From the NCBI GenBank assembly GCA_011046405.1, contig DSAR01000364.1:1-11414 (forward strand): a DNA stretch of 11,414 bases. Direction: 5' to 3'. The position numbers and the translations under genes are program-made. Source of the DNA: Chloroflexota bacterium (lineage in GTDB: Bacteria > Chloroflexota > Anaerolineae > B4-G1). Shown in pieces: positions 6,455-11,414 of this stretch. Position 1 is the first letter of the stretch; each line of letters starts with the position of its first letter. The notes below the pieces were generated by a model. It had not been told where the DNA came from, did no database searches, and was given only the letters and a program-made list of their open reading frames with translations.

Positions 6455-6557
6455 ATTTGGCTCCAAACTCATTGCCGGATACTTCTTTGAGACAGGCGAT
6501 TGGAACACGAAGAACACGAACAGAAGAACAAGAAGAGCACGAAAGGGATGCCAACGC

Positions 6558-6575
6558 GCCATAGCGTACTATGGC
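6558..6575. repeat. Perfect 7-bp hairpin (GCCATAG / CTATGGC)
   Basis: GCCATAG (6558-6564), a CGTA loop and CTATGGC (6569-6575) form a perfect hairpin. No T run follows on either strand, so it is not a standard terminator. It lies between the CACGAA words and the TTCGTG array. Confidence 0.6.
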
Positions 6576-6591
6576 AGCCGATTGATAGATC

Positions 6592-6691
6592 TTTCGTGAC
6601 ACTGTTTCGTGCCTTTCGCGACACTATTTCGTGCCCTTCGCGATCCGGTTTCGTGCCTTTCGTGATCCTGTTTCGTGCCTTTCGTGATCCT
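6592..6691. repeat. 22-bp tandem repeat array, about 4.5 copies
   Basis: TTTCGTG starts recur every 22 bases at 6605, 6627, 6649 and 6671, with a half copy from 6592. Each unit is two related halves, TTTCGTGCC and then TTTCGTGATCCTG (or CGCGACACTA), so the TTCGTG/TTCGCG word appears at alternating 9- and 13-base steps. The last two copies are identical; the earlier ones differ by a few bases. The array ends just before the cyclophilin stop codon. There are no unique spacers, so it is not a CRISPR. Confidence 0.85.
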
Positions 6692-6702
6692 GTCCCCCCA
6701 CG

Positions 6703-7188
6703 CTAGGAGGAGACCGCCACCCGCTCCATCCGATCGCCCTGGCGGATGTTGTCGACGACGTCCTGCCCGCTGACGACCTCGCCAAACACGGTGTGCTTGC
6801 CGTTCAGGTGCGGCTGGGGCGAATGGGTGATGAAGAACTGGCTGCCGTTGGTGTTCGGGCCGGCGTTCGCCATCGAGATGACGCCCGTCTCGTGGGTCAG
6901 TGGGTTACCCTTTACCTCGTCCTCGAAGCGGTAGCCGGGACCGCCGCGCCCCGTCCCGGTCGGATCCCCACCCTGGATCATGAAAACGTCGATCACGCGG
7001 TGGAAGGTGACGCCGTCGTAGAACCCCTCGCGGGCCAGGAAGACGAAATTGTTGACCGTCTTGGGCGCGTGTTCGGGGTACAGCGCCAGCTCGATATCAC
7101 CCCGCTTGGTCTCGATCGTCACGTGATAGGTCTTGTCCGGATCAATCGTCATCTCGGGCGGGCAATTCCATTGTTGTGAAGCCATCAT
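6703..7188 (-). CDS. ppiB: Cyclophilin-type peptidyl-prolyl cis-trans isomerase
   Basis: This cyclophilin of 161 residues speeds proline isomerisation in protein folding. There is no signal peptide, so it acts in the cytoplasm. Active-site residues are in place compared with human CypA: R64, F69, M70 and Q72 (FHRVIDVFMIQGGD), F118 (NGSQFFIT), L128 and H132 (HLNGKHTVFG). The cyclosporin-contact tryptophan is H127, as in many bacterial forms, which predicts weak cyclosporin binding. AGGAG upstream serves either ATG at 7188 or the one at 7185. The start is 9 bases from the stop of the glycosyltransferase gene, whose end overlaps this ribosome site, so it is the last gene of the minus-strand operon. 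It is probably a housekeeping passenger rather than a functional partner of its neighbours. Confidence 0.93.
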   Translation of the reverse strand: MMASQQWNCPPEMTIDPDKTYHVTIETKRGDIELALYPEHAPKTVNNFVFLAREGFYDGVTFHRVIDVFMIQGGDPTGTGRGGPGYRFEDEVKGNPLTHETGVISMANAGPNTNGSQFFITHSPQPHLNGKHTVFGEVVSGQDVVDNIRQGDRMERVAVSS

Positions 7189-7197
7189 TTTCTCCTT

Positions 7198-8301
7198 TTA
7201 CGTTTTACACATCATTTTTCGATAAACTGCCACCGTCTGGGCGGCGACCTGCGCCTGGGTGAAGCGGGCCAGCACCCGCTCCCGCCCCTGTCGAGCCAGG
7301 CGGGTTCGCAGCGCGTCGTCGCGCATCAAGCGCGACAGGCAGTCGCGCAACGCCAGGGCGTCGTCTTCGGGGAAGATCAGGCCAGCTTGCCCCACCACGC
7401 CGGGGATCTCGCCGCTATCGGAGCCCACCACCGGCACGCCGCACGCCATCGCCTCGATCAACACCCGCCCAAACTGCTCGACCCAATTGGGCCGCGAGCG
7501 GGAGGGCACGAGCAAGGCGTCCAACTCCCGGTAGCACACCGGCATGCGCGACGAGGCCAACACACCCTCAAACGTCACCCGGTCCGCTATGCCCAGGCGA
7601 CGCGCCTCCGCCTGCAGGTAGGCCCGCTCGGGGCCATCGCCGACGATGGTCAGGCGCCACGTGCCTGGCAACCCGGCCAGCGCCTCCAGCAACAGGTCCA
7701 CGCCCTTTTCCGGCACCAGCCGCCCCACGTAGCCCACGACGAAGCCCCGGTCGGGCCGCTCCGATCCGGGGGAGAAGATGTCCGGGTCCACGCCGAACTG
7801 GGGAATGACCGCCAGCGGGCCGGCGTACCCCTTCTCACGCCACACCCGCGCCGCCCCCTGGCTGCCCACGATGGCGTAGTCGGTGTGGCGCAGGTTGTAG
7901 CGCTCGATCAGGCGGAAGGGCAGCGGGTAGCGGCGATTCAGGTTCTGCCAACTGAACCACACCGTCCGCGCCCCAGCCCGCCGCGCCAACCACACAGCGT
8001 GGAACGTCGCCAGGTTGTACGGCTCCTCGTCGACGTGCACGACGTCGGGCGCGAAGGCCCGGATCCGCCGTCCCAGGCGAGGGTAAAAGTGGGTGTGAAA
8101 CCGGCCGTTCAGGGCCATCGGCTCGACGAGCAGGTCGTACCCGTCGGTGTGCTCCCGTTCCAGGTACAGCGTCCGGCTGCCGTCGAACCAGGAGGGCGGG
8201 ACGAGTACCGTCAACTCGACGTCTTCGAACCGGGCGATCTCCTCCAACTTGCGCTGGTAGACGCCCACCAAACAGGCCTTCGAAAGCATCAAAACTCGCA
8301 T
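7198..8301 (-). CDS. Family 4 glycosyltransferase (GT-B fold)
   Basis: This 367-residue enzyme would transfer a sugar from a nucleotide sugar to a lipid, polysaccharide or small-molecule acceptor, at the cytoplasmic side of the membrane. The N-terminal acceptor-binding domain (MRVLMLSKAC start, DVVHVDEE at 87-93) is followed by the donor domain from about residue 185. GYVGRLVPEKG (190-200, R194 and K199) contacts the donor phosphates. The retaining-enzyme motif E-x7-E is E275 and E283 (EQFGRVLIEAMACG). I chose the ATG at 8301: it lies 2 bases after the TGA of the deaminase-like gene (TGAgtATG), an arrangement typical of translational coupling. Its own ribosome site is weak. No membrane segment is seen. 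Donor and acceptor are unknown; linkage to MbtH and Sfp genes allows a role in natural-product glycosylation, but this is speculative. Confidence 0.88.
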   Translation of the reverse strand: MRVLMLSKACLVGVYQRKLEEIARFEDVELTVLVPPSWFDGSRTLYLEREHTDGYDLLVEPMALNGRFHTHFYPRLGRRIRAFAPDVVHVDEEPYNLATFHAVWLARRAGARTVWFSWQNLNRRYPLPFRLIERYNLRHTDYAIVGSQGAARVWREKGYAGPLAVIPQFGVDPDIFSPGSERPDRGFVVGYVGRLVPEKGVDLLLEALAGLPGTWRLTIVGDGPERAYLQAEARRLGIADRVTFEGVLASSRMPVCYRELDALLVPSRSRPNWVEQFGRVLIEAMACGVPVVGSDSGEIPGVVGQAGLIFPEDDALALRDCLSRLMRDDALRTRLARQGRERVLARFTQAQVAAQTVAVYRKMMCKT

Positions 8302-8303
8302 AC

Positions 8304-9674
8304 TCAAGACGCCCGCACCAGGTTCCGCGCGATCCGGTTATGCCGCTCGATCACCGGCTCGATCTCGACGGTGCGCAATCGGCCGTCATCGACGAGCACG
8401 CGCCCGTTGATGACCGAGAGATCCACCTGTTGCGGCGCGCAGAAGACGAGGGCGGCCAGGGGATCGTGGAGCGCGCCGGCGTAGGCCAGGCGGTCCAACC
8501 GGATCCCGATGAAATCGGCCGCCTGGCCCGGCGCCAGGCGGCCCACGTCTTCGCGCCCCAGCACCTGGGCGCCGCCGACCGTCGCCATCCACAGCGCCTC
8601 GTCGGCCGAAAGCCCCGCCGGGTCCCCGGACACTCGTTGCAGCAGGAGCGCCATCCGCGCCTCGGCCAGGAGGTGAGAGGAATCGTTGCTGGCGGAACCG
8701 TCCACCCCCAGCCCCACCTGGACGCCCGAATCCAGGTAGGCGCGCACCGGCGCGATGCCGGAGGCCAGCCGCATGTTGGAACTGGGACAGTGGCAGACGC
8801 CGGTGCCGGTCTCGGCGAACAGCGCCACCTCGGCCGCGTTCAGGTGCACGCAATGGACGTGCCAGACGTCCTCGCCCACCCACCCCAGTTCAGCGGCGTA
8901 GGCCACCGGTCGCCGGCCGAACTCCCGCAGGCAGAAGGCCTCCTCGTCCAGCGTCTCCGCCAGGTGGGTGTGGAGCATCACCCCATAGGACCGGGCCAGC
9001 GCCGCCGATTCGCGCATCAGGTCCGGCGTCACCGAGAAGGGGGAGCAGGGCGCGACGACGATGCGCACCATCGCGTGCGGCGCGGGGTCATGGTAGGTCT
9101 CGATGACGCGCCGGGTGTCTTGTAAAATGAAATCCTCGCCCTCGACGATGTGGTCCGGCGGCAGGCCGCCTTCGCTCTCACCCAGGCTCATCGAGCCGCG
9201 GCAGGGCTGGAAGCGGACGCCGATCTCCCCGGCCGCCCGAATCTCGTCGTCGATGCGGCAGCCGTTGGGGTAGATGTAGAGGTGATCCGAGGCGGTCGTG
9301 CAGCCGGAGAGCGCCAGCTCGGCCAGGGCGAGCAACGCGCTGGTGTAGACCGCCTCCGGCGTCAGATTGGCCCAGATAGGGTACAACGTCTTGAGCCACT
9401 GGAAGAGCGTCGCATCCTGGACCGCCGGTATGGCCCGTGTCAGCGTCTGGTAGAAGTGGTGGTGGGTGTTGATCAGGCCGGGCAGGACGATCATCCCGCG
9501 GGCGTCGATCACGTGGTCCGCCTCGGTGGGGAGTTCGTCGCTCGGGCCGACCTGGTCGATCACGTTGTCGCGGACGAAAAGGCCGCCATCCTCGATCTCG
9601 ATGCGCTGGCGTCCGGCATCCGGGGCCGACATCGTCACCAACAGGTCGGCGTGCTGCAAGAGCAACGTCGTCAT
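8304..9674 (-). CDS. 8-oxoguanine deaminase-like amidohydrolase (ATZ/TRZ family)
   Basis: This 456-residue member of the amidohydrolase superfamily is a metal-dependent deaminase. The closest family I recognise is the 8-oxoguanine deaminase / hydroxydechloroatrazine ethylaminohydrolase group, which includes Pseudomonas PA0142 and converts 8-oxoguanine to urate. Matching features are PGLINTHHHFYQTLTRA (H71 and H73, metal site), a segment reading RGSMSLGESEGGLPPD, HTHLAET (H235, H237, E240), the His-rich WHVHCVH (272-277) and the metal aspartate D325 (GVDGSAS). Length is as expected. The ATG at 9674 has GGAGG 7 bases upstream; it starts 21 bases after the Sfp gene and ends 2 bases before the glycosyltransferase start, so it is mid-operon. 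The substrate assignment rests on remembered family motifs; a guanine or s-triazine deaminase is the alternative. Confidence 0.8.
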   Translation of the reverse strand: MTTLLLQHADLLVTMSAPDAGRQRIEIEDGGLFVRDNVIDQVGPSDELPTEADHVIDARGMIVLPGLINTHHHFYQTLTRAIPAVQDATLFQWLKTLYPIWANLTPEAVYTSALLALAELALSGCTTASDHLYIYPNGCRIDDEIRAAGEIGVRFQPCRGSMSLGESEGGLPPDHIVEGEDFILQDTRRVIETYHDPAPHAMVRIVVAPCSPFSVTPDLMRESAALARSYGVMLHTHLAETLDEEAFCLREFGRRPVAYAAELGWVGEDVWHVHCVHLNAAEVALFAETGTGVCHCPSSNMRLASGIAPVRAYLDSGVQVGLGVDGSASNDSSHLLAEARMALLLQRVSGDPAGLSADEALWMATVGGAQVLGREDVGRLAPGQAADFIGIRLDRLAYAGALHDPLAALVFCAPQQVDLSVINGRVLVDDGRLRTVEIEPVIERHNRIARNLVRAS

Positions 9675-9695
9675 CGTGTCGCCTCCTCAATTCGA

Positions 9696-10514
9696 TCAAT
9701 CAATCCAGGAACCCGATCGCCTCTCCGTTGGGGGATGTGCCGCCACGGTGACGGTAGCTTCACCTGGCGCCCGCCATTCCCAACATGCCACGCACCAATC
9801 GTCCCTTTCCGCAGCCAAGGCGGCCACGTATTCAGAGTCAGGGACTAGTGTCCTCAACGACCAACGAGTGGTCTCTGCCCGGTCTCCGTCTACGCGGAGC
9901 AGCGCTGCTGGCGCTCCGGGGAGCAACGAGACGTCGAACGTATCTAGTGCGCGGCCCAAACCGTCTCCCGTAGCCTTCAGGTACGCCTCCTTGCGTGTCC
10001 AACAGTTGTAGAACGCCTCCAGCTTGAGACCCTCAGGCAGCGAGCGGAACTCGGCATTCTCACGCTTCGAAAAGAACCTGGCGACAATTTCCTCCGCATC
10101 TGTCAAAGGGCGAAGGTGCTCGAGGTCTATGCCAATCTCGCGCCCGCGCGTGAACCCGTACACCGCCAATTCGTGCGAGTGCGCCAGATTGAAGCGGAGA
10201 GCGTCATCCCGCATCCCCTCCGCCAGGTAAGGCTTTCCCTGTGCACTGTAGCGAAACTGCACCTGGCGCGGGTCGATACGCAAGTAATTGCCAAGGATCA
10301 CCCGGAGCACACCGTGACTCACGATGAAACGTCGCCGGTCGCGCGCAAAGTGAAAGCACTCCGCCCGCGTCAACTCGTCAGGCGAAAGCGCTTGAGCCAA
10401 ACAATCGAGCACATCAGGCGGTTGCTCGAGCGCGGCTTGCCAAACGTGAACTTGGTCATCACGTAAGGTTAGACCAACAAGAGGAATCCCCCAGTGTAGG
10501 TCCAAATCTATCAT
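9696..10514 (-). CDS. sfp: Sfp-type 4'-phosphopantetheinyl transferase
   Basis: This 272-residue enzyme attaches the phosphopantetheine arm of coenzyme A to carrier domains of nonribosomal peptide or polyketide synthases. The family motifs are present: FNLAHSHELAVYG (108-120, H112), GIDLE (128-132, Mg-binding D130 and E132) and CWTRKEAYLKATGDGLG (171-187, with E176, K175 and K180). The length is that of the two-domain Sfp/HetI group, with a C-terminal tail of about 30 residues. I chose the ATG at 10514 because GGGAG lies 7 bases upstream; the GTG at 10520 is too close to that site. The gene begins 28 bases after mbtH and ends 21 bases before the deaminase-like gene. Linkage to mbtH strongly suggests a nonribosomal peptide context, although no synthetase is in the window. 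Confidence 0.92.
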   Translation of the reverse strand: MIDLDLHWGIPLVGLTLRDDQVHVWQAALEQPPDVLDCLAQALSPDELTRAECFHFARDRRRFIVSHGVLRVILGNYLRIDPRQVQFRYSAQGKPYLAEGMRDDALRFNLAHSHELAVYGFTRGREIGIDLEHLRPLTDAEEIVARFFSKRENAEFRSLPEGLKLEAFYNCWTRKEAYLKATGDGLGRALDTFDVSLLPGAPAALLRVDGDRAETTRWSLRTLVPDSEYVAALAAERDDWCVACWEWRAPGEATVTVAAHPPTERRSGSWID

Positions 10515-10542
10515 AGACACGCTCCCGTTTTCGTCATCCTGC

Positions 10543-10770
10543 TTATTGCGCTCTCTGCCGCTCCACTTCCTCCATCTTTTTGCGCAGGCTCAATGGCCGC
10601 ATGTCGGTCCACACCTCCTCGATGTAGGCCAGACATTCGTCCTTGAAACCCTCTTTCCCCACCTCGCGCCAGCCAAGCGGCGGCTCCCGATACGCGGGCC
10701 CAATCGAATATTGCTCTTCGTGGTTCACCACTACTTTGCAGACTGTTGTGTCTTCCTGTTCTCTATCCAT
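10543..10770 (-). CDS. mbtH: MbtH-like protein with an altered conserved tryptophan
   Basis: MbtH-like proteins are small chaperone-like partners that bind the adenylation domains of nonribosomal peptide synthetases and make them soluble or active. This 75-residue copy shows the family pattern: NHEEQYS (16-22), PLGW (31-34), CLAYIEEVWTDMRPLSL (46-62). The first conserved tryptophan, normally in SLWP or SIWP, is Gly24 (SIGP); W34 and W54 are kept. That tryptophan lies on the adenylation-domain contact surface in known complexes, so binding may be changed. The ATG at 10770 has GGAG 5 bases upstream. It follows the 106-residue unknown gene by 47 bases and precedes the Sfp gene by 28, an operon-like arrangement. 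Confidence 0.93.
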   Translation of the reverse strand: MDREQEDTTVCKVVVNHEEQYSIGPAYREPPLGWREVGKEGFKDECLAYIEEVWTDMRPLSLRKKMEEVERQRAQ

Positions 10771-10817
10771 ATCGTCTCCTCTGTCTATGCTCCACTACAC
10801 CGAATTTGCCGTTGCTT

Positions 10818-11138
10818 CTATTCCTCCAGGACCTCCAGGTGTCCCGTGCCCTTCAGTGCAGCCACATCAATGTCGGCCACGCAGCGCACCTTCACGTAAT
10901 TGAGTATTAGATTGCCAGCGAGGTGAACAGCGCCGGTTCCCTGCTCAAAAATGGCACCACTCAGATCAGTGAGCGCTTCATCAAGTCTAACGCCCAACTC
11001 TGTACCCCCGCACGTATCCGTGAACGTGATCAGCACATAGCCTCGATCAATACTCTGCTTCAACTCCTGCGCCGATTCTGCCCGGCGAGTGAGCACCGGG
11101 TGATCGCCTTCCGATAGTCGTTGTACTAGTTCATCCAT
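10818..11138 (-). CDS. Unknown 106-residue protein next to MbtH
   Basis: I do not recognise this protein. The ATG at 11138 has GGAG 8 bases upstream and the frame ends at TAG, 47 bases before mbtH, so it looks like a real gene of the same transcript. The first half is acidic and probably helical (residues 1-30). A strand-like segment YVLITFT (34-40) is followed by DTCGGTELGVRLD (41-53) and GAIFEQGTGAVHLAGNL (61-77), then YVKVRCVADIDVAALKGTGHLEVLE. The latter half reads as a series of beta strands, as in a small beta-sheet or cystatin/lipocalin-like fold, but I cannot name a family. Cysteines are C43 and C86. No signal peptide or membrane segment is seen. Position suggests a role in the peptide pathway, which is inference only. 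Confidence 0.75.
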   Translation of the reverse strand: MDELVQRLSEGDHPVLTRRAESAQELKQSIDRGYVLITFTDTCGGTELGVRLDEALTDLSGAIFEQGTGAVHLAGNLILNYVKVRCVADIDVAALKGTGHLEVLEE

Positions 11139-11169
11139 TGCTCTGTCTCCATTGTATCATCTATCTTGC

Positions 11170-11343
11170 TCATTCCGTTTCTATATCCTGTTCGCTCGTC
11201 TCTGTTTCCTCGGCTCGCGCATACTCAGGGATCTCGAAGTCCAGCTCTTTCTGGCAGTACGCGATCCACTCAGGCGTCACGTGGTCAAAGATGAGGTAGT
11301 GTTCAAACCGAACGGATGAGCTAAAGGCTTGCGCTGGACACTT
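11170..11343 (-). pseudogene. 3' fragment of an unidentified gene
   Basis: The frame reads SVRFEHYLIFDHVTPEWIAY and on through an acidic, Glu/Thr-rich tail to TGA at 11172-11170, 31 bases before the start of the 106-residue gene. The upstream end is closed by TAA at 11346-11344 and there is no ATG; only a GTG at 11280-11278 without a ribosome site. The residue use looks like real protein, so I read it as the 3' end of a truncated gene that once headed this operon. The -35 box of the divergent promoter lies inside its upstream end. A short real peptide or a chance frame cannot be excluded. Confidence 0.4.
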
Positions 11344-11364
11344 TTACAGGTTCTGTGGTAATAT
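11335..11364 (+). promoter_or_regulatory. Extended -10 promoter for a divergent gene
   Basis: TGGACA (11335-11340), an 18-base spacer and TAATAT (11359-11364), with TG one base upstream of the -10 box (11356-11357), make a good sigma70-type promoter. The predicted start near 11371 gives a leader of about 30 bases that contains the GGAGG ribosome site of the gene starting at 11400. Confidence 0.65.
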
Positions 11365-11399
11365 AGCCCTCTGGTCCAACGATAAAATAAGGAGGGCAA

Positions 11400-11414
11400 A
11401 TGCGAGACATAGGG
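11400..11414 (+). CDS. Start of a divergent gene, cut by the window end
   Basis: ATG at 11400 follows AAGGAGGG at a normal distance and reads M-R-D-I-G before the window ends. A good promoter lies upstream on the same strand, so this is probably a true gene start. Nothing can be said about its product. Confidence 0.5.

Larger units (their letters stand above)
6455..6702. other. Repeat-rich intergenic region between cyclophilin and M20 genes
   Basis: This 248-base gap has no credible gene. From left to right it holds CACGAA-type words (about 6506-6546: ACACGAAGAACACGAAC and relatives), a perfect hairpin (6558-6575) and a 22-bp tandem array of TTCGTG words (6592-6691). The left words are the reverse complement of the right ones, so the region is a large, loose inverted repeat centred near the hairpin. 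I see no convincing promoter for the M20 gene. Confidence 0.65.

Noticed and set aside
6455..6562. N-terminal extension of the M20 enzyme that looks like a signal peptide or membrane segment (LVLLFVFFVF)
   Set aside because: It is encoded by the CACGAA/TTCGTG repeat words and has no ribosome site; a GGAG stands correctly before the ATG at 6454, and family members start near there.
6592..6691. CRISPR array
   Set aside because: The units are directly tandem with no unique spacers, and no cas gene is nearby.
5633..9125. Several plus-strand open frames of 200-365 residues opposite the M20, glycosyltransferase and deaminase genes
   Set aside because: They are Arg/Pro/His-rich shadows expected in very GC-rich DNA and show no domain motifs.
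11343..11364. TTTACA as the -35 box of the divergent promoter
   Set aside because: It is only 10 bases from TAATAT; TGGACA at 11335-11340 gives the normal 18-base spacer.

Overview
The window looks like a piece of a GC-rich bacterial genome, with compact operons, strong GGAGG-type ribosome binding sites and mostly ATG starts. The gene mix (rubrerythrin, ferritin, TusA/DsrE sulfur carriers, small CACGAATT repeats between genes) fits an environmental bacterium of Chloroflexota (Anaerolineae-like) type with an anaerobic or microaerobic, sulfur-exposed life. That placement is inference; there is no rRNA or other taxonomic marker here. Nearly everything is on the minus strand.

Layout. (1) 1-1117, plus strand: the 3' part of a GAF/PAS adenylate cyclase, cut by the window edge and convergent with the next block. 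(2) 5109-1144, minus strand: an iron-sulfur / sulfur-relay / iron-storage block. Its order is an IscS-like protein, ferritin, an IscU scaffold fused to a MIP18 (DUF59) domain, TusA, a rubrerythrin-type diiron protein, then a potentially structured RNA with an intrinsic terminator, then a DsrE2-type protein. A good sigma70-type promoter precedes the IscS-like gene. (3) 6454-5174, minus: a stand-alone M20 carbamoylase/allantoate-amidohydrolase-type enzyme, preceded by a repeat-rich gap with a hairpin and a 22-bp tandem array. (4) 11343-6703, minus: a tightly spaced run of a gene fragment, a 106-residue unknown protein, MbtH, an Sfp-type phosphopantetheinyl transferase, an 8-oxoguanine deaminase-like amidohydrolase, a GT4 glycosyltransferase and a cyclophilin. 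(5) 11335-11414, plus: an extended -10 promoter and the first codons of a divergent gene.

Main observation. The IscS-like protein keeps the mobile-loop cysteine (C326) but has lost the residues that hold and activate PLP in cysteine desulfurases: the Schiff-base lysine is Thr207, and the usual His, Asn and Gln are Asp105, Gln156 and His184. It probably cannot take sulfur from cysteine. It sits with an unusual IscU-MIP18 fusion and with two persulfide-carrier families (TusA, DsrE2). I infer that the block builds Fe-S clusters from persulfide or sulfide delivered by the carriers, with the PLP-less IscS acting as a partner or scaffold, as described for Archaeoglobus fulgidus IscS. Ferritin and rubrerythrin would supply iron buffering and peroxide protection. 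The MbtH/Sfp block looks like the accessory part of a nonribosomal peptide locus whose synthetase is not visible in this window.
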